Assembly: GCA_019114715.1 (NCBI GenBank)
Contig: DXEZ01000194.1
Span: forward strand, 1-9,828
DNA from: Candidatus Sphingobacterium stercoripullorum
Lineage (GTDB): Bacteria; Bacteroidota; Bacteroidia; Sphingobacteriales; Sphingobacteriaceae
Direction of reading: 5' to 3'
Length of the DNA stretch: 9,828 nt
Position numbers and translations under genes: made by a program. This document shows positions 1-6,489 of this stretch, piece by piece; within the stretch, counting starts at the first letter, position 1, and every line of letters begins with the position of its first letter. The notes under the pieces are model-generated. The model saw only the letters and a program-made list of their open reading frames with translations, did not search any database and was not told the DNA's origin.

Positions 1-177
1 ACCGCACTTGCCAAAAATCCTAAAAATAAGGAGCTTTATGTTGGTGTTTATGATGCGACCGCAGGTGGAAATAAAGGCTCAGTTTTAGTTTACGATATTG
101 ATAACGGACGTAAGTTAGGTGCGTTTGAAGGTGTTAGTGGAAAACCTTTGAAAATGATTTATAAAATCAACGATTAA
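1..177 (+). CDS. C-terminal end of a probable beta-propeller-like exported protein (5' partial)
   Basis: The first reading frame is open from the window edge to TAA at 175-177 and gives the last 58 residues of a protein. The segment has short beta strands broken by turns, with the pattern ELYVGVYD, a glycine-rich turn (TAGGNKGS), then VLVYDIDNGRKL. This pattern is common in the final blade of WD40/TolB-like or PQQ-like propellers. The stop is 3 nt before the ATG of the thioredoxin-like gene, so the two are almost certainly co-transcribed. In Bacteroidota, propeller-containing 'PKD-like family' lipoproteins are often found downstream of SusC/SusD pairs and beside TlpA-like genes. That identity is my inference from context and a short tail; the coding call is firmer than the family call. 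Confidence 0.72.
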   Translation, partial: TALAKNPKNKELYVGVYDATAGGNKGSVLVYDIDNGRKLGAFEGVSGKPLKMIYKIND

Positions 178-180
178 AGT

Positions 181-1560
181 ATGAGAAATAGTTTGTTTGT
201 TTTATTGACGCTGTTTGCTTGGCCATTTTTTTTGGCCGGGCAACAGCCAATAAGAATATCAGGAGTAATTAATCTTTCGGATGAGTATGTTCTTTATTTG
301 CAGCCTTTTGACCCTGAAGAGGGTGTTAAGGGAGAGGGAGAAGAGATACCTTTAAGCGCTCAAGGTGAATTCACATGGGAATACAATGAGGTAGAAAGTC
401 CGTGGGTTCAAATAACATTTATGCCTAAAGAGAGAAATAGGCAGCTTGGCGCAAGTTTCCCTCTGTTTTTAAGTCCTAATGAAAGCATTTACTTAAGATT
501 AAATTATAGCGACTCTACTTATTTAGAACCTTTAAAAGGAAGTAAAATGAGCGGAAGTAACTGGGCCCTTATTTCTTATAGTACATTTATTAACCGTAGC
601 ACAAGAGAACGTTTTATAAAGCCTAAAGAGGGAGAGGAATTACGAGATTTTTTAAAAGCCTACATAACTAATAAAGATGCTTTATTAAAAAAGCATAAAG
701 TGAAAAATAAGGCTGTAATTAAGTACTTAGAGATTCAAGCCTATAATGCACAGTTAGAAACAGCGCTTTCGAATCAACCTTTTCCTGAAGAGTGGATTGA
801 AAAAGATATGGTGAAAATATTATCTCATAGCTACTTATTGTCTTTTTATAATGGTGCGTATAATTTGCGTCAATATTTGAATGTTTTAAACAAAGGTGAG
901 GAATTTAATAGTGCGTTGAAAAAGTTACAATCAGATGCAGGAATAATTCATAAATTTGTAAAAGACAAGCGGGTTAGTAAGGCTTTATATTCGAGCTTAT
1001 TTAGTCAGTTTGTCACAAATTATAGAGTGCAGGATTTATCCAGTTTACAACATGATTTAAAAGAATTTCAAAAGGTTTTAAGCGTCCTCGAGGATCAGAA
1101 TGCAGCGCAAGAGTACCTCGGTAATTTGCAGAGACTGAGCTACACCACCATAGGAAGTCCTAAACCTGAAGTTTCGTTTAAAGATCTACAGGGAAATGAA
1201 AAGAAGCTTGATGAATTTAAAGGGAAGTATATTTATATAGACCTTTGGGCTTCTTGGTGTGTACCGTGTATTAAGGAAGTTCCTTATTTAAAAGAAATCG
1301 AGAAAAAATATGCCGGCAAGGACCTGGCAATTATTAGCCTCTCGCTGGATCAAAATAAGGAAGATTGGATCAAGAAGGTGCAAGAGCTGCAGCTTACAGG
1401 CAACCAGTGGCATCTTGGAGATTCAGATTTCGATAAAATTATGAATGTACAAGGGATTCCTCATTTTATTCTTTATAGCCCAGAAGGTGAGCTTATTGAA
1501 TATAAGGCGCCTAGACCGAGCTCTAAAGCTATTGATGAATTATTAAGTAAACTTTTATAA
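181..1560 (+). CDS. TlpA/ResA-like thioredoxin-fold thiol-disulfide oxidoreductase, exported
   Basis: This is a 459-residue protein with an N-terminal signal sequence (hydrophobic residues about 5-19, ending AGQ) and no clear lipobox cysteine. Residues about 325-459 form a thioredoxin-like domain of the TlpA/AhpC-TSA type. It has the active-site motif W356-A-S-W-C360-V-P-C363, a following KEVPYLKEIEKKY helix, and the cis-proline loop G-I-P427-H. The fold predicts reduction or exchange of disulfides in the periplasm. The first ~300 residues are a poorly conserved helical/beta region, typical of long Bacteroidota TlpA-like proteins and of unknown role. By hand count its middle part (601-960) is about 30% GC against about 39% for the thioredoxin part (1201-1560), a modest within-gene shift. 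The ATG is 3 nt after the upstream stop, and the next gene starts 1 nt after this stop. Substrate unknown; the adjacent cysteine-bearing protease is a candidate. Confidence 0.88.
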   Translation: MRNSLFVLLTLFAWPFFLAGQQPIRISGVINLSDEYVLYLQPFDPEEGVKGEGEEIPLSAQGEFTWEYNEVESPWVQITFMPKERNRQLGASFPLFLSPNESIYLRLNYSDSTYLEPLKGSKMSGSNWALISYSTFINRSTRERFIKPKEGEELRDFLKAYITNKDALLKKHKVKNKAVIKYLEIQAYNAQLETALSNQPFPEEWIEKDMVKILSHSYLLSFYNGAYNLRQYLNVLNKGEEFNSALKKLQSDAGIIHKFVKDKRVSKALYSSLFSQFVTNYRVQDLSSLQHDLKEFQKVLSVLEDQNAAQEYLGNLQRLSYTTIGSPKPEVSFKDLQGNEKKLDEFKGKYIYIDLWASWCVPCIKEVPYLKEIEKKYAGKDLAIISLSLDQNKEDWIKKVQELQLTGNQWHLGDSDFDKIMNVQGIPHFILYSPEGELIEYKAPRPSSKAIDELLSKLL

Positions 1561-1561
1561 C

Positions 1562-2467
1562 ATGACAACGAATTTAAAATCGCTTTTAATCTTTTCATTT
1601 TTGCTCTCTTTTGTTGGGGTTTCCTACGGGCAAACGGGGAATTCACAGGGCTACGACGATAGGTACTTTGACGAAAGGCAAATGCTTATTCAGTTTGAGG
1701 CCAAAGCAACAGAGAATATAGCATCTAAACCTTATTTGAATTTAGAAGATGCTAGGGTACAATTGAAGGAAGCGGTGAATAAAAAGGCCGTTATGCCTAA
1801 AGTCAAGCCTCGTAAAAAAGTGCTGTCAGCTCCTGAAGTTCATCAGCTGGTGAAGGAGTCTGCAGTGGCTATGGGTTTGGCTTACGACTGTGGAAATTGC
1901 GATAAGACACACATCAACCACTCCTCGGGCTACATCATTAGTGAAGAAGGACTGTGCGCTACCAATTACCACGTTGTTGAGTCTTTTACGGATGGAGATT
2001 TAAACCTCTCGATGCAGATTATGCTGACTTCGGGTGAGGTATACCCAGTTGTAGAGATTATCTCAGCAGATCAGGAAGCGGATTTAGCCATTATAAGAGT
2101 AGACACTGGTGGAGACAAGCTTACGCCATTGCCTCTAGGAGATCCAGCAAATGTGGGCGATGATGTCTTTGTACTGAGTAACCCCAATAGAATGTTATTC
2201 TATTTTTCAAAAGGTATTGTTGCTAGAAACTACATAAGAAACCCAGAGAGAAGGGGTGAGAAAGGGATGCCTGAAATGGAGATCACTGCCGATTACTCTG
2301 TAGGATCTAGTGGTGCACCGATTGTAGATAATAAAGGGAACTTGGTATCTACTGTTTCTACAACAAGATCTATATACGTGAATGCTAGAGAGCAAAAGAA
2401 CTTGCAGATGGTTGTCAAGGGCACCAAACCGGTTGTTCTTTTAAACGATATGATCGAGTATAAATAA
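1562..2467 (+). CDS. Exported trypsin-fold (S1/HtrA-like) serine protease with a Cys2His2 cluster
   Basis: This 301-residue protein has a signal peptide (residues 1-23, ending VSYGQ) and a basic linker (about 75-90). The trypsin-like domain spans about residues 95-295. The catalytic triad is visible: H137 in T-N-Y-H-V-V, D174 in A-D-L-A-I-I, and S250 in G-S-S-G-A-P. No PDZ domain follows, so it is shorter than DegP/HtrA and is probably a single-domain periplasmic or surface endopeptidase. Just before the first core strand lies C110-G-N-C113-D-K-T-H117-I-N-H120, a C-x2-C-x3-H-x2-H arrangement suited to binding a metal or forming a disulfide; C131 is close by. The start is 1 nt after the stop of the thioredoxin-like gene, which implies translational coupling, and a strong terminator follows. 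Substrate unknown. The family call is firm; the metal or redox role is inference. Confidence 0.87.
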   Translation: MTTNLKSLLIFSFLLSFVGVSYGQTGNSQGYDDRYFDERQMLIQFEAKATENIASKPYLNLEDARVQLKEAVNKKAVMPKVKPRKKVLSAPEVHQLVKESAVAMGLAYDCGNCDKTHINHSSGYIISEEGLCATNYHVVESFTDGDLNLSMQIMLTSGEVYPVVEIISADQEADLAIIRVDTGGDKLTPLPLGDPANVGDDVFVLSNPNRMLFYFSKGIVARNYIRNPERRGEKGMPEMEITADYSVGSSGAPIVDNKGNLVSTVSTTRSIYVNAREQKNLQMVVKGTKPVVLLNDMIEYK

Positions 2468-2492
2468 TTTTTAGCTGATTTATAATCACTTG

Positions 2493-2533
2493 GCCTTAAG
2501 GGAAGAAAATTCCCTTAAGGCTTTTTTGTTTTT
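2493..2533 (+). terminator. Rho-independent terminator after the protease gene
   Basis: A perfect 12-bp stem (2493-2504 paired with 2510-2521, arm GCCTTAAGGGAA) with a 5-nt GAAAA loop is followed by a T-rich run (TTTTTTGTTTTT, 2522-2533). It ends the operon that enters the window from the left. The inner part of the stem contains the palindrome CCTTAAGG on both arms, so the element may also act on the minus strand, although no minus-strand gene ends here. Confidence 0.92.
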
Positions 2534-2582
2534 ATGGCTGCTTTCTCATCTCTAACTTTATTTTTTCTTGTATATTTAAATC

Positions 2583-3098
2583 ATGATTAGGGACCTAGAA
2601 TTTAATCCAGCAGCAATCGAAGATGTTCCAGCGATATGGTTGTTGCTGCAGCAGGGTATACGTTTACGCCGGAGCCAAGGCAGCAAGCAGTGGCAAGACG
2701 GTTATCCGAACCCAGAGACAGTAGAAGAAGATATCCGCCAAGACGCCGGCTTTGTGCTATGCGAGGGTGACCAGGTCATTGCCTATGTCGCTTTAATGGT
2801 CAATGGAGAGCCTGAGTACGATAATATTCAGCAGGGCAGCTGGAAAGGAGTGGGTGATTATCTGGTTTTTCATCGCCTAGCGGTCTCGGAAGACTACCTG
2901 GGCCATGGGCTAGGGAAGCGGATGTTTCTAGAGATCGAACGGCATGCCCGAAAGCTGGGAGTGAAGAACTTACGCGCCGATACGAGCTTTGATAATGGAG
3001 CGATGCTCGCTATATTCGAAAAAAAGGGGTATAGCTATTGCGGGAAAGTGTATTTCCGGGGGCAGGAGAGACTGGCCTACGAGAAGGTTCTTGAGTAA
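2583..3098 (+). CDS. GNAT-family N-acetyltransferase
   Basis: This 171-residue cytoplasmic protein has no signal peptide and the normal length for a single GNAT domain. The acetyl-CoA pyrophosphate-binding motif A is Y105-L-G-H-G-L-G-K112, matching the Q/R-x-x-G-x-G/A consensus, preceded by the strand FHRLAVS. Motif B is near the C-terminus (ADTSFDNGAMLAIFEKKGY). The N-terminal GSKQWQDGYPN segment occurs in a common but uncharacterised bacterial GNAT group. The acceptor substrate cannot be told. The gene stands alone between a terminator and the fucosidase promoter region. Its base composition stands out: about 51% GC over 480 bases by hand count, with frequent GCC, CGC, CGG and CTG codons, while neighbouring genes run about 35-45%. 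This could mean recent transfer or a different codon bias. No consensus promoter or strong ribosome site is seen upstream. Confidence 0.9.
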   Translation: MIRDLEFNPAAIEDVPAIWLLLQQGIRLRRSQGSKQWQDGYPNPETVEEDIRQDAGFVLCEGDQVIAYVALMVNGEPEYDNIQQGSWKGVGDYLVFHRLAVSEDYLGHGLGKRMFLEIERHARKLGVKNLRADTSFDNGAMLAIFEKKGYSYCGKVYFRGQERLAYEKVLE

Positions 3099-3117
3099 CC
3101 ATATACTAATTAAAACC

Positions 3118-3139
3118 TATATTTGTTAGCAGCTGATAA
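3118..3139 (+). promoter_or_regulatory. Possible fucosidase promoter -7 box with adjoining imperfect palindrome
   Basis: TATATTTG at 3118-3125 is an exact match to the Bacteroidota -7 consensus TAnnTTTG. The nearest TTG (3091-3093) is 24 nt upstream, longer than the usual 19-21, so the -33 element is poor. Directly downstream, TTAGCAGCTGATAA (3126-3139) is a 14-bp palindrome with one mismatched pair, placed where transcription would begin, and could be a regulator site. It would give the fucosidase mRNA a leader of about 115-120 nt. The rest of 3099-3249 shows no terminator and no small gene that I can support. Confidence 0.35.
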
Positions 3140-3249
3140 ATCCTAAACCTACTCTAGAAATTAACTGGTATAAGCGCGAATTGCAATAAAATCAGTGCTT
3201 TAGAGTTTCAGGTCTAAGATTCAGTGAAAGACTAAAAAAATGATGAAAG

Positions 3250-5070
3250 ATGACTAAAAAACTAATTTTGGGCTTAGTAGTATGCCTAGTGATCAACTTT
3301 TCTAGCCACGCTCAAAGTAAATCCGAACCGTATGAAGGATTAAAAGAATGGCAAGATACTAAAGAGCAAAGGATTGAGTGGTTTAATGAGGCGAGGTTCG
3401 GGATGTTTATACATTGGGGTTTGTATGCCGCTGCAGGAGGATTATGGAATGGGGAAGTTTACCCGCAGCATTACTCTGAGTGGATACAAGCCTGGGCTAA
3501 AGTTCCCTCTAAAGAATATAGTGAAGTCTTAAAGCCGCAGTTTACGGTGGAAAATTTTGATGCTAACTACTGGGCCGAAGTGGCTAAAGATGCCGGCATG
3601 CGTTATGTGATCATTACCTCTAGACATCACGATGGATTTAGTTTATTTAATAGTGAGGAGCCCTTCGCTCTTCACAACGATGTTACCGGAGGCACAAACA
3701 TTTCTCCAAAAGGCAGAGATCTTTATGGCGAGCTGGTCAGCGCCTTTAAAAGCCAGGGTCTTAAAGTAGGTGCATATTATTCTTTATTAGACTGGCAGCA
3801 CCCGGACTCCTACGAAGGGTTTCAATTCAATGAAAATAAAAAAGGGTACACACCAAATCACCAGATCTATAAGCAGTATTTATATAATCAAATCAAGGAG
3901 CTCGCTTTAAATTACGAAACGCTAGATGTTCTTTGGCCAGATTTCAGTAGGAAAGACTCTGAAGGGGAGGCTTGGGGAACTAGAGAGATTTTAAAAGATT
4001 TGATTAAGTGGAGACCGAATATATTAGTCAATAACCGTTTTTGGAATGGCTTGGAAAATAAAAATGGCGACTTGGGTACTCCTGAGAAATACGTACCTCC
4101 AACAGGCCTCCCCGGGATGTATTGGGAAGCTAGCCACACCATGAACGAGAGCTACGGTTATAGTAAACACGATAAGAATTGGAAGAGCTTTGATAAAATC
4201 ATGGAGCTATTTGTAGAAACGGTGAGTAAGGGAGGGAACTTTTTGCTCAACGTGGGACCCGATGAAAAAGGAGAGCTGCCTCAGCCGGCCATAGAAATAT
4301 TGGAACAGGTAGGTAAGTGGATGGCAGTTAATAGTGAATCCATTTACGGTACTAGCGCCAGCCCATTTTATGGATTAGACTGGGGTTATTGCACACAGAA
4401 ACCTGGGAAATTGTTTTTACATGTTTTTGAATCTCCCAAGTCAGGTGTTATCACAGTTCCGATTACAAATGAAGTGAAAAATGCTTATCCTCTAGCTGAA
4501 ACTGAATTTTCCCTTGCAACCCAGCGGGTAGAAGGATCGGTAGAGCTGAGCTTATCTGAAAAACGCTACCATCAAGGCCCTCAGTTATATGTAATAGAGT
4601 ACATTGGGGAGTTGGAAGTCAGTGAACAAAAAGTGGCCTCTAAAGAGGATGGAAGTATTGTGTTAACTGCCGATAATGCTAAGGTTAGTTCTTCCAATGG
4701 CATTTATATAAAAGGCGCCAGTCACAATTATCCCGATAAACCAAACTGCATAGCCGGCTGGAGTAATAAGGAGGATTATGTCTCTTGGAATATCAATAGT
4801 AATAGGCCAGGAACTTATAAGGTCCTTATAAACTACATACCTGAAGAAAATAAAAGCGGGCAGGTGGAAGTGCTTGTAAACGAAAAGCCTTTACGTTATC
4901 AACTCAGCAGCTCTTCAACAAATAAAATGGTTGAAGCAGAGGTTGGTAATGTGGAGCTAACTCAAGCAGAGCTAGGTTCCACTGGGATTCATGTGGCCTT
5001 AAAGCTTCACCAGGTTCAAGGAGATGAGCTGCCAGAAATTCAAGGAGTGAGATTGGTGCCGCAAAAATAA
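3250..5070 (+). CDS. Secreted GH29 alpha-L-fucosidase with C-terminal carbohydrate-binding-like domain
   Basis: The enzyme hydrolyses terminal alpha-L-fucose from glycans by a retaining mechanism. The 606-residue protein has a signal peptide (residues 1-22, ending SHAQ). The TIM barrel spans about residues 30-375 and carries F50-G-M-F-I-H-W-G57, H126-H-D-G-F130 (fucose-binding histidines in the family) and L-W-P-D231-F-S. D231 aligns with the GH29 nucleophile. Y-W-E293-A-S has spacing like the human FUCA1 acid/base pair (D225/E289), so E293 is the likely acid/base. N334-V-G-P337 closes the barrel. A small beta domain follows, then residues about 467-606, which have the pattern G-W-S-N-x-x-D-Y-V-S-W, G-T-Y-K-V and G-V-R-L of a CBM6/35- or DUF5077-like sandwich. 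The ATG at 3250 was chosen because it starts the signal peptide; ATGs at 3240 and 3243 lie in another frame. The gene is monocistronic, ended by the hairpin at 5094. The linkage and the natural polymer cannot be read from the sequence. Confidence 0.93.
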   Translation: MTKKLILGLVVCLVINFSSHAQSKSEPYEGLKEWQDTKEQRIEWFNEARFGMFIHWGLYAAAGGLWNGEVYPQHYSEWIQAWAKVPSKEYSEVLKPQFTVENFDANYWAEVAKDAGMRYVIITSRHHDGFSLFNSEEPFALHNDVTGGTNISPKGRDLYGELVSAFKSQGLKVGAYYSLLDWQHPDSYEGFQFNENKKGYTPNHQIYKQYLYNQIKELALNYETLDVLWPDFSRKDSEGEAWGTREILKDLIKWRPNILVNNRFWNGLENKNGDLGTPEKYVPPTGLPGMYWEASHTMNESYGYSKHDKNWKSFDKIMELFVETVSKGGNFLLNVGPDEKGELPQPAIEILEQVGKWMAVNSESIYGTSASPFYGLDWGYCTQKPGKLFLHVFESPKSGVITVPITNEVKNAYPLAETEFSLATQRVEGSVELSLSEKRYHQGPQLYVIEYIGELEVSEQKVASKEDGSIVLTADNAKVSSSNGIYIKGASHNYPDKPNCIAGWSNKEDYVSWNINSNRPGTYKVLINYIPEENKSGQVEVLVNEKPLRYQLSSSSTNKMVEAEVGNVELTQAELGSTGIHVALKLHQVQGDELPEIQGVRLVPQK

Positions 5071-5093
5071 TCGATATTTAAACCTTGGAGTTG

Positions 5094-5128
5094 AATTAAA
5101 GCCTTTGAAAAAAGGCTTTAATTGTTTT
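5094..5128 (+). terminator. Rho-independent terminator after the fucosidase gene
   Basis: A perfect 13-bp stem (5094-5106 with 5111-5123, arm AATTAAAGCCTTT) is closed by a GAAA tetraloop and followed by GTTTTAA. The stem has only three GC pairs, but its length and the stable GNRA-type loop support a terminator. Its position 24 nt after the fucosidase stop fits. Confidence 0.88.
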
Positions 5129-5180
5129 AAGTGTGGCCAAAAGCGTAAAGATCGGTATTGTTAAGTAACAAAGTTGTGTT

Positions 5181-5210
5181 TGTTTACTTTGTAAACATTT
5201 TGTTTGTAAA
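5181..5210 (+). promoter_or_regulatory. Inverted repeat TGTTTAC-TTT-GTAAACA plus repeated TTTGTAAA upstream of the redox operon promoter
   Basis: Positions 5181-5197 form a perfect 7-bp inverted repeat with a 3-nt centre. The octamer TTTGTAAA occurs at 5188-5195 and again at 5203-5210, a 15-bp step. The block ends just before the -33 element at 5215, a place typical for an activator or a second regulator. The identity of the binding protein is unknown, and the AT-rich setting raises the chance of coincidence. Confidence 0.4.
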
Positions 5211-5214
5211 ATCT

Positions 5215-5245
5215 TTTGTTAGTCCAGACTAACATATTATATTTG
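5215..5245 (+). promoter_or_regulatory. Bacteroidota-type promoter of the di-heme/Rieske/porin operon
   Basis: TTTG at 5215-5218, a 19-nt spacer, and TATATTTG at 5238-5245 match the TTTG-N19-21-TAnnTTTG consensus of the Bacteroidota primary sigma factor at every defined position and in spacing. Transcription should begin near 5250-5253, leaving a leader of about 20-25 nt before the ATG at 5274. There is no Shine-Dalgarno-like sequence in that leader, as is usual for this phylum. Confidence 0.78.
5217..5234. promoter_or_regulatory. Probable operator: perfect 18-bp inverted repeat TGTTAGTC-CA-GACTAACA
   Basis: Two perfect 8-bp arms flank a 2-bp centre. The repeat overlaps the -33 element and fills most of the spacer up to the -7 box, so a bound dimer would block RNA polymerase, the classic place for a repressor. 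It has no run of T after it and lies upstream of the transcription start, so it is not a terminator. The TTAG...CTAA half-sites recall metal-responsive DtxR/MntR-type boxes, which is only a resemblance; no regulator gene is in the window. Confidence 0.65.
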
Positions 5246-5273
5246 CAAGGATGAATTATTAATATCAGCACAA

Positions 5274-6479
5274 ATGAAGTTAAAGAATGTTTTTATTATT
5301 GCAGCTTTAGTGACTGCAGGGGTATTGCCGCTTGCTTGTGAGCGGATATTTCCCGATGCGCCTGCCGATGAAACACTGCTAGATGGTCCTATGGAAGGGC
5401 TGACGCATGGAGAGTACCAGCAATTCAACCGTGGAGATTTCCTGTTTAATGATTTAGTATTTACCCCAGAAACTGGTCTTGGGCCAATTTTCGTTGCAAC
5501 CAGTTGCGGTGCTTGTCACCCGGGTGATGGTAAGGGGCACCCTTTTACCTCTTTTATTCGATTCGGACAGGATGATGGAACAGGTAATAAATATTTAGAT
5601 CAAGGAGCACCGCAATTGCAGCACAGAGCAATTCCTGGCTATGAGCCGGAAAAGCTTCCTGAAGGAGCGCCGCACACAACACTAATTGCACCAGCGGTAA
5701 CGGGATTAGGTTTTCTAGATTTAGTTCCCGATGAAGACCTTTTAGCCATGGCGGAGGCCAATAAGTCCAATGAAGATGGCGTAAGAGGAAGACCCAATTG
5801 GATTAACTTACCTTCTTATGTCAAGCCTAGAGCCAATGCTATTCAAGACGATCAAGGTCGCTACATTGGACGCTTCGGATTCAAGGGAAGTGTGTATGAT
5901 TTACTGCAGCAAACCGTAGATGCATTGAACCAGGATATAGGTATTACTTCCATTTACAATCCAGTAGATCCTTACTCGCTTTTAGAGGTAGAGCCTGAGA
6001 TTGCAGCTACAGATATCCATGATATGGTCTTTTATTTAAAGACATTAAAAGCGCCCATTCAGCGTAATGTGAATGACTCACAGATTCAGGAAGGGAAGGC
6101 TATTTTTGCTCAAATAGGCTGCGAGAGTTGCCACAAAGAAACGCTAAAAACGGGGAAATCACCCATCGCTGCACTTAGTGAAAAAGAGTTTCACCCATAT
6201 ACCGATTTACTCCTGCATGATTTAGGCCCTGAAATGGATGATGGCTACACAGAAGGTAGTGCTAGGACTTCAGAGTGGAGAACAGCACCTCTTTGGGGAA
6301 TTGGTCTAGCTAAAGACTCGCAAGGAGGAAATATGTACCTGATGCACGACGGGAGAGCTAAGAATATAGACGAGGCGATTATGCTTCATGGAGGTGAGGG
6401 CGACTATAGCCGACAAAATTACAGCAACCTGCCTGAGCAGGAAAAGCAAAAGTTAATACGCTTTTTAGAATCTTTATAA
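5274..6479 (+). CDS. Di-heme c-type cytochrome of the DUF1111/COG3488 ('di-heme oxidoreductase') family, probable lipoprotein
   Basis: This 401-residue exported protein has a hydrophobic N-terminus ending L-P-L-A-C22, a loose lipobox, so it is probably a lipoprotein. It has two covalent heme c sites: C78-G-A-C81-H82 and C283-E-S-C286-H287. The C-terminal signature N-M-Y-L-M-H-D-G-R-A followed by D-E-A-I-M-L-H-G-G-E is typical of the DUF1111/COG3488 family, distantly related to di-heme peroxidases of the MauG/CcpA type. Members are often labelled 'thiol oxidoreductase', but the reaction is not established. In proteobacteria the family often sits beside imelysin genes in iron-regulated loci; no imelysin gene is present here. 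It is the first gene of a three-gene operon behind the promoter/operator at 5215-5245, with 10 nt to the Rieske gene, its likely redox partner. Confidence 0.92.
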   Translation: MKLKNVFIIAALVTAGVLPLACERIFPDAPADETLLDGPMEGLTHGEYQQFNRGDFLFNDLVFTPETGLGPIFVATSCGACHPGDGKGHPFTSFIRFGQDDGTGNKYLDQGAPQLQHRAIPGYEPEKLPEGAPHTTLIAPAVTGLGFLDLVPDEDLLAMAEANKSNEDGVRGRPNWINLPSYVKPRANAIQDDQGRYIGRFGFKGSVYDLLQQTVDALNQDIGITSIYNPVDPYSLLEVEPEIAATDIHDMVFYLKTLKAPIQRNVNDSQIQEGKAIFAQIGCESCHKETLKTGKSPIAALSEKEFHPYTDLLLHDLGPEMDDGYTEGSARTSEWRTAPLWGIGLAKDSQGGNMYLMHDGRAKNIDEAIMLHGGEGDYSRQNYSNLPEQEKQKLIRFLESL

Positions 6480-6489
6480 TTTCAAAGCA

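Noticed and set aside
2553..2578. TAACTTTA and TATATTTA as possible -7 boxes for the acetyltransferase gene
   Set aside because: Both miss the final G of TAnnTTTG and neither has a TTTG at the right distance; AT-rich DNA gives such near matches easily.
3240..3257. A five-codon ORF (ATG-ATG-AAA-GAT-GAC-TAA) overlapping the fucosidase start
   Set aside because: It is far too short to be supported as a gene and arises from A/T-rich leader sequence. It could influence start choice, but nothing shows that it is translated.
5251..5262. Mini-ORF ATG-AAT-TAT-TAA in the leader of the redox operon
   Set aside because: It starts at about the predicted transcription start and has three codons; chance is the simplest explanation.
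5237..5428. Minus-strand open frame across the promoter and start of the di-heme gene
   Set aside because: It overlaps a well-supported gene and promoter, has a low-complexity serine/alanine-rich translation and no recognisable motif; it is a shadow of the real gene.
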